Program-made: the position numbers and the translations under genes
Assembly (NCBI GenBank): GCA_009841265.1
Contig: VXMB01000009.1
Location: forward strand, 913,911-977,910
DNA length: 64,000 nucleotides
Source: Gemmatimonadota bacterium
Lineage (GTDB): Bacteria; JAAXHH01
Direction: 5' to 3'
Notes under the pieces: generated by a model
The model's database searches: none
The model's input: only the letters and a program-made list of their open reading frames with translations
Told to the model about the DNA's origin: nothing
Shown: in pieces, positions 43,267 through 52,874 of the stretch
Position numbering within the stretch: position 1 is the first letter of the stretch
How the letters are laid out: each line of letters begins with the position of its first letter

Positions 43267-43494
43267 TCAAGTCGAATTTCAGCAAGACAAAGTCCGGATT
43301 CATTCCCCGGGATGGCATCCGGAAGAAGAAAGCGCATCCGCGGTCGGTCGGCTTTCCGGTCCTGGCCTGCGGATCGCCCTATCAGTGTCAGTACCCCGCC
43401 ACACTTAGGTCTATCATTCCTGAAGCCGTTTGATTCGCGTGCGATAGCGCCAGCGTATTGTAAAGATGGTTCCGCTTGAGAGAGGCAGGAATTT

Positions 43495-43836
43495 GTGAAA
43501 GTCAGAGAAATCAAACACGGGGACGTCACGGTGCTGGAACTGAGCGGCCGCATGGCCGAGGGAAGGGACACCGACGCCCTGAGCGAACGCATCAACCGGC
43601 TGGCCGACCAGGGTTCCAGGAAGATCATCTTCGATCTGAGCAAAGTGTACTGGATCGACAGTTCGGGGCTGGGACTGCTCATTCGCGCTTATACCCGCAT
43701 GCAGAAGGTGGGAGGCGATCTGAAGCTCGCAAGCGTGACGCGCAGCGTCAGCAGCCTCCTGCAGATGACCAAGTTGACGACCGTTTTCGCCGTCCACGAT
43801 ACACTGGAAGGCGCCATCGAGGCTTTCGGAACCTGA
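43495..43836 (+). CDS. STAS-domain anti-sigma factor antagonist
   Basis: 113-aa single STAS domain, as in SpoIIAA/RsbV. The segment YWIDSSGLGLLIRAYTRM holds the serine pair that is phosphorylated by a partner switch kinase. The strand KIIFDLSKV precedes it and the C-terminal TKLTTVFAVHDTLEGAIEAF completes the fold. Such proteins release sigma or other targets from an anti-sigma kinase. The start is the GTG at 43495 with AGGCAGGA upstream. No kinase or phosphatase gene is adjacent. A second STAS gene is at 52115-52456. Confidence 0.92.
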   Translation: MKVREIKHGDVTVLELSGRMAEGRDTDALSERINRLADQGSRKIIFDLSKVYWIDSSGLGLLIRAYTRMQKVGGDLKLASVTRSVSSLLQMTKLTTVFAVHDTLEGAIEAFGT

Positions 43837-43858
43837 ACCGGGCGGACTGATACCTGAC

Positions 43859-44755
43859 ATGGCTGATCAGCACCCGGGCCTGGTCCAGACCCACGGAAGC
43901 CGGACCGCCGAACTCGTGGCGGTAAGCCGCGCCCGGCACCTCCTCCGGCACAACCCGCCCTACATCTTTCGCGATCCCTTCGCGTTCCAGTTCCTGAGCA
44001 AACGGTGGAAACGGATCATCGGATACAGGTTGATCGACGCCTTCGTATCCAAAATCGTGCTGCGAAGGCTCATGCCGATCACCACCCAGCCGCTGACCAG
44101 GGCCCGCTTTACCGAGGACTGCCTGCAGTCGGCGATCGAAGACGGTGTGGGCCAGTACGTCATACTCGGGTCCGGTTACGATACCTTCGCCCTGCGTCAT
44201 CCCCGGCTCGACGTGACCATCTACGAAATCGATCTCGCTTCCACCATCGCCCTGAAACGGGAACGGGCCGCGGCCGCCGGGCTGGCGTTGCCGGACAGTC
44301 TGCGGCTGATCCCCATCGACTTCGAAAAAGACGATCTCTCAGACCGGCTGACCGACCATGGATTCGACCCTGAGAAACGTTCCTTCTTCAACTGGCTGGG
44401 CGTGACGTACTACCTGACCCGGGACGCGATTCAGGACACACTGAATAAAGTGGCCGGGATAACCTGCCCCGGTTCGGAGATCGTCTTCGACTACCTCGCC
44501 GAGACGAACAGCATTCCGGAGGACGAACGTCCCCGGGCCCTGAGTATGAAGAACTATGTAGGGAAGCTGGGGGAACCCATGATCACGTCATTCGACCCGG
44601 CCAGCATAGAGTCTGACTTCGAAGACGGTGGCGAATGGGAGGTCGTCCGCAACGATTCGCCGGCCGACCAGCAGACGCGGTACGTGGAGGGGCGCAGCGA
44701 CGTGTACGCTCTGCCGCCCTTGTTCTGGTGCCTGCATCTGAGAAGGCGAGGTTGA
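43859..44755 (+). CDS. Class I SAM-dependent methyltransferase, leucine carboxyl methyltransferase (LCMT) family
   Basis: 298-aa methyltransferase of the bacterial LCMT-like group. N-terminal RTAELVAVSRARHLL and ARFTEDCLQSAIEDG precede the SAM-binding motif QYVILGSGYDTFALR. The acidic residue after strand 2 is in TIYEIDLASTIALK. Post motif: FINWLGVTYYLT-like (FFNWLGVTYYLTRD). The target may be a protein C-terminus or a small carboxylate, polyketide or antibiotic precursor; this cannot be told. It begins 22 bp after the STAS gene, so they probably share a transcript. Confidence 0.9.
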   Translation: MADQHPGLVQTHGSRTAELVAVSRARHLLRHNPPYIFRDPFAFQFLSKRWKRIIGYRLIDAFVSKIVLRRLMPITTQPLTRARFTEDCLQSAIEDGVGQYVILGSGYDTFALRHPRLDVTIYEIDLASTIALKRERAAAAGLALPDSLRLIPIDFEKDDLSDRLTDHGFDPEKRSFFNWLGVTYYLTRDAIQDTLNKVAGITCPGSEIVFDYLAETNSIPEDERPRALSMKNYVGKLGEPMITSFDPASIESDFEDGGEWEVVRNDSPADQQTRYVEGRSDVYALPPLFWCLHLRRRG

Positions 44756-44766
44756 CCGGACCATTA

Positions 44767-44826
44767 ACGGATTTAAGTATTTACTCCGTGTATTGTGATA
44801 TTTCGTAAACGTATGTATAAATCCGT
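44767..44826. repeat. 9-bp inverted repeat upstream of the TonB receptor promoter
   Basis: ACGGATTTA at 44767-44775 and its reverse complement TAAATCCGT at 44818-44826, in an AT-rich stretch immediately upstream of a -35 box. It could be an operator or part of an AT-rich UP-like element. Confidence 0.45.
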
Positions 44827-44833
44827 AAATACC

Positions 44834-44862
44834 TTGACATAACGGAGTTTTTTACATATACT
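44834..44862 (+). promoter_or_regulatory. Sigma70-type promoter of the TonB-dependent receptor gene
   Basis: TTGACA at 44834-44839, a 17-bp spacer, TATACT at 44857-44862; near-consensus. The transcript would have a leader of about 60 nt before the ATG at 44932. Confidence 0.75.
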
Positions 44863-44931
44863 TTCTGCCCAATTCCCGTACGCTTGAAATACCAAAATTC
44901 ACAAAAAACTCATAGATATAGGCGGCCTCTC

Positions 44932-47898
44932 ATGTACACATCGAACAGACGTTCGTTCGCCCTGATGGTGTTTGGCTGGCTCTGCGTGGCCGGGATGCCC
45001 GGCTCCGCCGCGCTTGCCGATCAACAGGAAGACGCGTTGCCGGATTCCCTCTTCCTGCTGCCCGTGCTGGAGGCGGAAGCGATTGTCGTTACCGGAACGG
45101 CGGTCCGGGAATCCCCGATCGAACTCCCCTAAGCCGTTGCCCGCATCGACCGTGCGTCGCTGGCCGAACAGGGATCGCCGTCCATGGTCGACCTTTTCAA
45201 GAACCTGAGTGCGAGCAGTGGCGTCATCGGCGAGGCCAACAGCTGGTACAACGCGCAGTCGGGAGATATCCCGGAGACCGTGGCGAACATCAACCTCCGC
45301 GGCCTCGGCGCCTCGCGCAGCCTGGTGCTGATCAACGGCCGGCGGCAGACCTACGTGCCCGGCCGGCTCGTGGGGGGCCGGTTCGTCGACGTGAACGCCT
45401 TCCCGTCCATCTCCATCGAACGGATGGATATCCTCAAGGAAGGCGCAGGGGCCGTCTACGGATCGGATGCGATCGCAGGCGTCGCAAACTTCATCACGCG
45501 CGGCAGTTTCGAGGGGTTTGAACTGGATGTGTCCTACGACCATTTCGACGCGGCCGGAGACGCCATGCTGGGCGGGATCTGGGGCGGTAAAGTCGGCGAT
45601 TCCAACCTGGTAATCTCCCTGGAACACAAGCGCCGCGGCAACCTGCGCGCCGAAGAGCGGGACTGGGCGCTGCGTCCCTTTCCGAACTACGGATGGGGCT
45701 GGTCCTGGTACGGCAATCCCGGCGCGTTCATCATACCCGACGGACTGCAGACGGATGAAAGCATCCTGTCCGGGGAGCCTCGATTCGTGGATCCAGGTTG
45801 TACAGGTCTGGGCGGGTACCAGGTAGGCGCCAGCACGTGCCGGTTCCGCTATCAGCCCTGGGACAGCATCATTGAAAAACTCCAACACACCCGGGGATTC
45901 GCCGAATTGAACGGCTCGTTCGGCGAGACGGACTATCACCTGGAAGCGCTCTACCACGACGCCCGGGTACCCGAATGGGAAACCACGCCTTCCTTTCCTC
46001 CCATCGCCTTTTACGACGGCGTACAGCAGGTGGGCGCGGACCATCCCGGACGCGTTGCCTTCGTTGAGCAGAACCCAACCTATACGAATTCAGACGGGGT
46101 CACGCTGGACCTGACCGGCGACCAGCCCTGGTACTTCTTCGGCCGCCTGGTAGGAAACGCCGGTCCAGGACGCGTCCAGAGCAGGGAGTCGCGCACCCGC
46201 CGCCTGGCAGGCTCCCTCACGGGTCCGATCGGCGAGTCCAGTTTGAGCTACGACCTGGGTATTTCGTATTCCGACACAAAAGGCACGGTGCGCCAGCCAG
46301 CGGAATACGCGTATCGGAAATTCCTGGCTTTCCGCGGGTTCGGCGGACCGAACTGCGGTGTCGGGGTCATACCGGACCCGAGCGCGCCCTCCGGCCTCGC
46401 CCTCGGGCCGATCCCCAGCGGCGTCACTCCCGGAACCGGGAATTGCTCCTACTTCAACCCATTCAGCAACGGTATCCAGTTTTCGGCGCAACCCGACGCT
46501 CCTTACACCGACAGCGCCAATCCGAATTACCGGGCAGACCTGGCGCACAGCGCAGAGCTGATCGACTGGATCAACGAAAGGGTCGCCACGACCAGCGAGG
46601 CCAGCCTGCTGTCGATGGAAGCCATACTGAACGGCGTGATCAAGGAAGGCGTCGCCAGCTACGCCACGGGGTATCAGCTGCGCCGTGTCGATGTCTCCGC
46701 CGTACCCAATGCGCCCGGCGACCTCTCTCAGAATCCCTGCCGCATACCGGGGGACAGAAGCTGCGCAATCCAGACCGGTTCTTTCACCTTTACGTCCGGG
46801 ATCCATCCCTATGAAGCCAACCAGACGACCCACGCCGTTTTCGCCGAACTGGCGCTTAAGCCCAACGACTGGCTGGACAGTCAGGCCGCATTGCATTTCG
46901 AGGACTACGGATTCGCGAACAGCCTGGACCCGAAGATCTCACTGCGGGCGCAGGTCAATGATTTCCTGGCCCTGCGAGGGACGGTGCAGACTACTTTCCG
47001 AACGCCGTCGGTTGATGACCTGAACACGGATGTCGTCATCTACACGGATTACGTCGGACCGACGGGCGCCTGGAAGGCCATCGAAAACCGCGGCGTCGAA
47101 GATCTTGAACCTGAAGAAGCGCTCACCTACAACCTGGGCGTCATCATCGAAAACGATACCGGTTTCGAAGTGACGGTGGACTACTGGAATTTCGATTTCA
47201 ACAATCCCATCGGCGTCATTCCCCACTCCGCGCTGGCCGCGGCCTATGTGGACCCGTCGACCCGTGCCGCGGTGCAGGACCGGATCTACTGTCCCGGCAA
47301 CCGGAACGACGGAAGCTGCGCCCCGGGCGACATGGAACGGATCAGGATCAACCACATCAACTGGCCCGGGCTCAAGACTTCCGGAATCGACTGGCATATC
47401 GGTGGACGCCATGTGGTAGGCAGTGGCGCAGTCGACGCCCATCTGGACGGCAGTTATACCCTGGACTATACCATAGAGCCGCTCATGCACAACGGCGTGG
47501 AGATTGTCGCCGAAAACGAGGCCGTCGGATTTCTCAACCTGACCAATCCCCTGGCGCCGCCATTACCTCCGCTGCGGCTGAACGCGACCGTCGGATACCA
47601 CTGGAGCGACTACAGCGCCATCGCCAGGACTCATTACATCTCTTCGTACGAGAATGGAGACTATTGGTTCGATACAGGGCCCTCGGGCGAAGACTGGACC
47701 CAGATCGATCCGTTCCTGACTTTCGACATGAACTTCCAGTGGCGGATTCCCGATACCGGCGTGGTCGCCACGCTGTCGTTGTTCAACCTGACCGGCGCGG
47801 CGCCGCCCTACGTGAACCAGGAACTGGCCTTCGACGCGCTGACTCATGATCCCAAGGGCAGGCGGATCAAGCTGGGTGTGACGTACAGTTTCAGGTAG
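44932..47898 (+). pseudogene. TonB-dependent outer-membrane receptor, interrupted by an in-frame stop
   Basis: Outer-membrane transporter of the iron-complex/TonB receptor family, 989 codons including the break. A signal peptide (MYTSNRRSFALMVFGWLCV...) is followed by a TonB-box-like EAIVVTGTA. Codon 67 is TAA at 45130-45132, after RESPIELP. The frame then continues AVARIDRASLAEQGSPSM into a normal plug domain (NINLRGLGASRSLVLINGRR, GAGAVYGSDAIAGVANFITR) and a full barrel ending GRRIKLGVTYSFR. Only one base separates TAA from CAA (Gln), which fits this site. The rest lacks frameshifts, so the lesion is recent, a sequencing error, or tolerated by restart at the ATG at 45184, which would lose the signal peptide. 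Confidence 0.85.
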
Positions 47899-47959
47899 GC
47901 GTGCAACGTCGTGCGCGGGAGCTCGATCTTTCGCGGAATTCAAATCGTCAGAAGTCAGG

Positions 47960-47990
47960 TGGGCGGGCCGTCACAGGCTCGCCCATTTTT
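47960..47990 (+). terminator. Rho-independent terminator after the TonB receptor gene
   Basis: A 10-bp stem, TGGGCGGGCC at 47960-47969 with GGCTCGCCCA at 47976-47985 (one G-U pair), loop GTCACA, then TTTTT at 47986-47990. It acts on the plus strand. Confidence 0.9.
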
Positions 47991-47993
47991 CGT

Positions 47994-49574
47994 TCAGGAG
48001 CCGTGATCCTGCTTAAGCCACCGGATGAAGGACAGGGTCATCAGGACCAGCACGGCGATGAGCGGAAGCGCGACGATCAGAGAAGCCGACTGGACCGCCC
48101 GCAGGCTTTCCGTCCCCCCCACGAACATCAGCGACAGCGCCACGGAACTGAGCACGACCGCCCAGAAACAGCGGTGCCAGCGCGCGGGTTCCCGCACTTC
48201 GGCCTGTTCACGGGTCGCCACCGACGCCAGGATGTAGGAAGCGGAATCCAGTGTGGTGGCGGCGAAGATGATCGCCAGGGTCACGAACACCAGCAGAAGC
48301 GGTATGGCAAAGGGAATCACCCGGTCACCCACGGCGACCACCGTGGCAATGATCGCTTCCGGCGTCATGTTGCGGGCAACCAGGCCGGTGAGGTCCTGCG
48401 AGCCCTCCAGCTGGAAGAACAGGCTCGTATTGCCGAGGACCGCGAAGAACAGCCAGCAACCCATCGCGCCGCCGATGATCTCGGCGCCGATCAGCTCGCG
48501 GATCGTACGGCCCCGGGAGATGCGGGCGACGAACAGCCCCATGAACGGCGCGAAGGCGATCCACCACGCCCAGTAGAAAACGGTCCACTGCTCCGGGAAG
48601 GTAGCCTGTGGGACCGGACTCCCTTCCTCCGTTGCCGATATGAGCGAACCCCACTTTCCAACCGGATCCAGGTACAGGCTCATCTTGACGAAGTTCTGCA
48701 CCAGCAGGCCGATGCTGTTGGTAATCGTGTCGATGATGAACAGCGTCGGCCCCGCCAGGAAGACGAAGGCGAGCAGGCCGATGGTGAGCCAGAGGTTGAA
48801 TCGGCTCAGCATGCGGATTCCGCGCTGCAACCCGGTGTAGACGCTCACGCCGAAGATCACTCCCAGCGTAATCACCACCGAGGCGTCCAGCCAGTATCCC
48901 CTGGCGACGCCCAGCATCTCCGACAGTCCCGCCGAAATCATGGGCGTGCTGAGCCCGATGGAGGTCCCGACTCCGCCGAGCAGGCCGAACATGAACAGCA
49001 TGTCGATGAACTTGCCCGGAAGTCTCCGGGCCGCCTCCGCGCCGATCACGCCTTCGCAGGCCGCCGACATGCGCAGGACCGGACGCCGCCGGTTCCAGAA
49101 AAGGTAGGCGAGGGGCAGGGTGGGGATGCAGTAGATCGCCCACGCCGTGAATCCCCAGTGGAAGAGTCCGTAGGTCGCCGCCCACTCCGTGGCCTCGGCG
49201 GACCGGGGTTCGAGACCGAAGGGCGGGTTCATGTAGTAATACGCCCACTCGATGGTGCCCCAGTAGAGTACACTGGCGCCGATGCCGGCGCAGAAGATCA
49301 TGGCGATCCAGCTGATCAGGGAGAACTCCGGTTTGGCGTCGGGTCCGCCGAACCGCACGTTTCCGTACTTGCCGAGGGCATAGTAGACGAGGAGCGCGAA
49401 GGCAGCGATGGTGAACCAGAGGTAGGCCCATCCCAGGACCCGGGTCAGCCAGCCGAAGGCCGCGCTCAGCAGGGCTTCTCCTTCGACGGGGAACAGCACG
49501 AGGGGTACCGACACGCCTGCGATCAGCGGCAACGCGACCCAGAATATGACCCGGTCGACGCGAGGTCCTTGCAT
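47994..49574 (-). CDS. BCCT-family (betaine/choline/carnitine) transporter
   Basis: 526-aa inner-membrane carrier with about twelve helices. Family blocks: AMIFCAGIGASVLYWGTIEWAYYY; ATYGLFHWGFTAWAIYCIPTLPLAYLFW; GVGTSIGLSTPMISAGLSE; FYWAWWIAFAPFMGLFVARISRGRTIRELI, the most diagnostic BCCT segment; and LIFAATTLDSASYI-like near the C-terminus. It imports a quaternary ammonium or related osmolyte, probably with sodium or a proton. The start is the ATG at 49574, nine bases after the upstream metallohydrolase gene ends, so co-expression is likely. Confidence 0.93.
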   Translation of the reverse strand: MQGPRVDRVIFWVALPLIAGVSVPLVLFPVEGEALLSAAFGWLTRVLGWAYLWFTIAAFALLVYYALGKYGNVRFGGPDAKPEFSLISWIAMIFCAGIGASVLYWGTIEWAYYYMNPPFGLEPRSAEATEWAATYGLFHWGFTAWAIYCIPTLPLAYLFWNRRRPVLRMSAACEGVIGAEAARRLPGKFIDMLFMFGLLGGVGTSIGLSTPMISAGLSEMLGVARGYWLDASVVITLGVIFGVSVYTGLQRGIRMLSRFNLWLTIGLLAFVFLAGPTLFIIDTITNSIGLLVQNFVKMSLYLDPVGKWGSLISATEEGSPVPQATFPEQWTVFYWAWWIAFAPFMGLFVARISRGRTIRELIGAEIIGGAMGCWLFFAVLGNTSLFFQLEGSQDLTGLVARNMTPEAIIATVVAVGDRVIPFAIPLLLVFVTLAIIFAATTLDSASYILASVATREQAEVREPARWHRCFWAVVLSSVALSLMFVGGTESLRAVQSASLIVALPLIAVLVLMTLSFIRWLKQDHGS

Positions 49575-49583
49575 AATGTACGC

Positions 49584-52088
49584 TCAGTGCGGGATGTTCA
49601 GCTCGTGCATGCGCCGGTGGATGGCTTCACGCGCCTGTACGTAGGGCGCTTCGAGGAAGGCCTCATGGTCGTCGCCACCGTGATGGTGGGTGGTCGTGCC
49701 CGGCTTGTGCTGCCAGCTGCGGCGCTTGATGTAGGACAGGCCGCCCTCGATCAGGCTCAGCATGTACTGGGCGTTTTCCAGGTCGAACAGCCAGTAGGGG
49801 CCGCCGCAGGCCACATAAACCGGCGACGTATGGGCCATGATGCCCCGGCGCCAGCCGTCGTGGTGCGGAATGCTGGTGTAGTTCGGCCCGGCGCACCGCG
49901 CCGCCAGCCAGGTGTGCCCTTCGATTTTCAGACTGGTCTTGAGCGACAGCCGGCGGGTGCCCTTGTGTTCTTCCGCAGAGGCGACCACCCGGCCCTGCTG
50001 CACAATTTCCAGCGTATGGATCGGCAACGTCGAATCCGCCGACGCCTCGATTTCCACCGTCCCGCCGTTGCCGGGCAGATTCACCGTGTCGCCGATGGCC
50101 TGGCCGTTCACTGTCAAACGGATGATGGGTCCGGCGCTCAGGAAGGTGTTCCCGCCGCGCAGCGCCTTGCACCAGTTGTCGTAGGTAAAGGGCTCGTCCG
50201 GCGGGATGTAGGCGTAGGTCCGGTAGATCCCCACCGGCACATCGCTGGACATCTTGTCCGTTCCGCCCGCGAGGGGCAGCTTGTACCCGCAATTCAGGTA
50301 CCGGTAATACTCGAGGTGGTTGTACTCGCTGTGCACCAGCATCTCCACGGCGTCGGCGCGTTCCGTGGCGATCAGGACCGCCGGTTCGCAGTTGGGATTG
50401 GGGATATGGGGGATCACGACCGTCCCGCCCTGGGCGTGGCAGGCGTCGGCCCAGTACGACAGGGTCGTTTCCAGGTTGCCTCCCAGTTCCGCCTCGCCGG
50501 GTCCGTCCGAACACCAGGGCATGACCGGTTCTTTGAGACCCAGGAGCGACAGGTGGCCCAGGATGTGCTGCCGGTTCTCCTGCGAGGCATACACGATCGT
50601 GTCTCCGTCGTGCGCCACGTTCGCCGATCCCGTAAATTCCTCGGTGTTCGTGAAAAGGCCTCCCCACTGGGAGAGCAGCAGGTTGACCACGTTCAGGTCT
50701 TCCCCCTGGGCTTCGAGCTGCGCGCCCTGGGTGGAGAGGAAATGCACATGGGTGTCGCCGCTGAAGTACCGTTCCGCGTTCAGATCGGACCACCGTTTGA
50801 GCCGCAGCGTCAGTTCGCGCTGCCCGGGCTCGATGTGAACGCGCTCGCGAATCGGCTCGTACTCGAACCCCCGTGCCACGTCCACGTGCACCTCGCCCCG
50901 GGGTAGCCAGCCCTGGCATTTGCCGTCGATGTAGGCGTAGGACATCTGGCCCAGGCGCACGTCGCCGCCTACGTCCACGTGCCAGGTATCCAGGTTCGAG
51001 TTCACGTGGGCATGGTGGCCGTGCGGCGCGTAGGGCACGCCGCGGGCCGACCGGAAATGGACGCGGCACGGGACCGGCTTGCCCGTCTCGTCATCCAGCA
51101 CCGTGGTGTGTACCCAGTTCCGGCCCGTATCGATGACCTCGAACCGGACCGAGGAGGTCTCGACGACCTCTTTGGCTTCCAGCTCGCCCCAGTTGGCCGA
51201 ACCGACCGCCTTCCCGTCCTGTTTTACGGTCACGGTGGCCGACGGGGTGCCGGCCACGCCCACGTGGGCGGGACTGGGGCGTTTGGTGTCCGCCTGTCCC
51301 CAGCCGCGGTGCGTGTCGGTCAGGAAGGCCTGGTCGACTTCTTCGGGCAGCGGATAGGCGTAGGTCGCGTAGCCCCGGTCGACCTCGACTTCGAGGTTGA
51401 AGGGTTTTTCGGCGTCTTCATGGTTCCTGAGTTCGATTTCGACGTCCCGGGCGGCCCAGCGACAGATGGGATCTTCGTCCACATGGCCGAGCGTAACGGC
51501 GGCCACGACGAAGGGCGGGCCCTGCGGCGTGATCTCAATCGAACGGATTACACGATCGGGATGTGGATTGCGCCAGGCCCAGAGATAGTAACCGCGCGGC
51601 CATCCCTGTTCGGCCTCCGTCTGCCGGCGGCCCGCATCGCTCCAGTCGCCGCCCGACCGGTTGTAGGTCGACGGCTTCTCGTCTGGGACGCAGAGAAAGG
51701 GATATTGCCCCCAGGGAAGGGGCATGTAGCCGATCTCGAATCGTTCACGGATCGTTACGGACTCGGCCCGTCCGTCGTCGCACACGAACCGGTACGTGGC
51801 CACGGGAAGGGCGATCGGCCCTCCCGCCTCGATCTCCGAACGGATCACCGCGTGGGCGAAAACCACGTTGACCGCGGCCCGGCCGACCGGAATCTCGACG
51901 GGCTCGGACGGACAGCCCACCTCGGACCCGAATCCGATGAAGCAGTCGGATTTTCCGGTGCCGTCGCCGATTTGAAAGGGCAGGCCGTAAAACGTCTGCG
52001 ATCCCAGCGGAGGGTCTGCAATGGCGTCGTAAACGCCGCGGTTCGCGTTGTAGCTCGGGGTGAGGTCCAGGGGCTGGTAGTCCGGCAT
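49584..52088 (-). CDS. CehA/McbA-family metallohydrolase-domain protein (PHP-like)
   Basis: 834-aa protein. The first half (residues 1-430) is beta-rich with no clear motif. Around residue 444, GDTHVHFLSTQG (H447, H449) begins a PHP/CehA-McbA metal-dependent hydrolase domain, continuing with HIPNPNCEPAVL and RADAVEMLVHSEYNH. The C-terminal part has beta-sandwich-like GGNTFLSAGPIIRLTVNG, typical of CehA/McbA relatives. No signal peptide is evident. The gene lies just upstream of the BCCT transporter, hinting that the hydrolase acts on a compound related to its cargo. The substrate is unknown. Confidence 0.75.
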   Translation of the reverse strand: MPDYQPLDLTPSYNANRGVYDAIADPPLGSQTFYGLPFQIGDGTGKSDCFIGFGSEVGCPSEPVEIPVGRAAVNVVFAHAVIRSEIEAGGPIALPVATYRFVCDDGRAESVTIRERFEIGYMPLPWGQYPFLCVPDEKPSTYNRSGGDWSDAGRRQTEAEQGWPRGYYLWAWRNPHPDRVIRSIEITPQGPPFVVAAVTLGHVDEDPICRWAARDVEIELRNHEDAEKPFNLEVEVDRGYATYAYPLPEEVDQAFLTDTHRGWGQADTKRPSPAHVGVAGTPSATVTVKQDGKAVGSANWGELEAKEVVETSSVRFEVIDTGRNWVHTTVLDDETGKPVPCRVHFRSARGVPYAPHGHHAHVNSNLDTWHVDVGGDVRLGQMSYAYIDGKCQGWLPRGEVHVDVARGFEYEPIRERVHIEPGQRELTLRLKRWSDLNAERYFSGDTHVHFLSTQGAQLEAQGEDLNVVNLLLSQWGGLFTNTEEFTGSANVAHDGDTIVYASQENRQHILGHLSLLGLKEPVMPWCSDGPGEAELGGNLETTLSYWADACHAQGGTVVIPHIPNPNCEPAVLIATERADAVEMLVHSEYNHLEYYRYLNCGYKLPLAGGTDKMSSDVPVGIYRTYAYIPPDEPFTYDNWCKALRGGNTFLSAGPIIRLTVNGQAIGDTVNLPGNGGTVEIEASADSTLPIHTLEIVQQGRVVASAEEHKGTRRLSLKTSLKIEGHTWLAARCAGPNYTSIPHHDGWRRGIMAHTSPVYVACGGPYWLFDLENAQYMLSLIEGGLSYIKRRSWQHKPGTTTHHHGGDDHEAFLEAPYVQAREAIHRRMHELNIPH

Positions 52089-52114
52089 GACGGCCTCGTG
52101 CTCCAGGTGGATCG

Positions 52115-52456
52115 TCAGGCGAGCATGTTTTCCACGGCGGCGTCCACATCGTCATACGTCTTGAAGACCGTATACAGCCGGGTGATCCGGAACAGTTGAT
52201 CCAGGCGGTCGTTGACGCCCGTGAGCACCATCTCCCCGTCCCTGGATCGTATTTTCTTCATGGCCGCGATCAGCGAACCCAGTCCGGAACTGTTCATGAT
52301 GGGCACGCCGGTCAGATCGGCAACGAACCGCGTGCCGCCCCGGGCAAGGGTATCGTCGATCATCCGGTCCAGCTCGACGCTGTCCCCTTCCTCCCACAAC
52401 CTGCCCTCGATGCGAAGCACGGCGATCTCGTCTTCCAGCGAAACGTAGATGTTCAT
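52115..52456 (-). CDS. STAS-domain anti-sigma factor antagonist
   Basis: 113-aa single STAS domain. The phospho-acceptor region is VPIMNSSGLGSLIAAMKKI, with the usual D replaced by N before the two serines. The strand FVADLTGV and the helix following LDQLFRITRLYTVFKTYDD complete the SpoIIAA fold. It is the second such gene in the window, with no kinase partner nearby. It lies between the metallohydrolase gene and the small selenoprotein gene, all on the minus strand. Confidence 0.9.
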   Translation of the reverse strand: MNIYVSLEDEIAVLRIEGRLWEEGDSVELDRMIDDTLARGGTRFVADLTGVPIMNSSGLGSLIAAMKKIRSRDGEMVLTGVNDRLDQLFRITRLYTVFKTYDDVDAAVENMLA

Positions 52457-52490
52457 ACCAACCTTAATCCTCGTTGCGGATGAATGCGCG

Positions 52491-52730
52491 TCAGCCCGCG
52501 ATCGATGCCTCGATGGCGTCCTTGACCTCCGCGTATTCCGGAAACCGGTCGTTCGCCAGCTTGGAGAAGATCAGCGAATCATCCACAGTGACTTCGAACT
52601 TGCCTCCTCCGGACGGCACGAGTTGCAGCTGTTCGATATCGTGTTTGTAGTACTCCAGCAGTTTTACCGCCAGCCCGGCGGCGTCTTGTTCGTAGCTTCA
52701 ATCAGCGCAGTAAACGATACGTACGATCAC
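52491..52730 (-). CDS. SelW/Rdx-family selenoprotein with in-frame UGA (selenocysteine)
   Basis: 79-residue small redox protein whose codon 11 is TGA at 52700-52698. Reading it as selenocysteine (U) gives MIVRIVYCADUSYEQDAA, the CxxU motif (C8, U11) of the SelW/SelT/SelH (Rdx) thioredoxin-like family. The rest matches that family: AVKLLEYYKHDIEQLQLVP, the GGGKFEVTVDDSLIFSK segment and a C-terminal helix. The GTG start at 52730 has a strong AAGGAGG ribosome site five bases upstream (52736-52742). A SECIS-like hairpin sits at the expected distance after the UGA. A Cys-to-stop mutation is the alternative, but motif, hairpin and intact frame all favour recoding. Confidence 0.88.
52667..52681 (-). 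promoter_or_regulatory. Bacterial SECIS-like hairpin for UGA recoding
   Basis: On the minus strand, CCGCC (52681-52677) pairs with GGCGG (52671-52667) around a GGGCT loop, plus one outer G-U pair. The stem begins 16 nt after the UGA and the loop about 21 nt after it, with G in the first two loop positions, as in the published consensus for bacterial SECIS elements. Confidence 0.7.
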
Positions 52731-52874
52731 CGTGTCCTCCTTGAACGCAGGTGCGGCCGGCAGCCGGATCGACTGCAAACGTCAGAAACTATATAAACAT
52801 GGGATAGACGACATGGCAAGGATTCTGAACAGTGACGCCGGGGTCCGGCATGGTCCGGGTCTATTCATTCGCGC

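Noticed and set aside
45130..45132. Recoding of the TAA as an amino acid
   Set aside because: TAA is not used for selenocysteine and no recoding element was seen; a CAA-to-TAA mutation is simpler.
45184..47898. The TonB receptor starting at an internal ATG as a complete gene
   Set aside because: Upstream codons encode the missing signal peptide and TonB box in the same frame, so the gene begins at 44932 and the TAA is a lesion.
47901..50906. A 1001-residue plus-strand open frame
   Set aside because: It runs opposite to the BCCT transporter and metallohydrolase genes, is His/Arg/Gly-rich and has no family match.
52491..52730. The UGA as a simple stop giving a 10-residue fragment
   Set aside because: The CxxU position, downstream SelW-like sequence, SECIS-like hairpin and ribosome site all support continuous translation.
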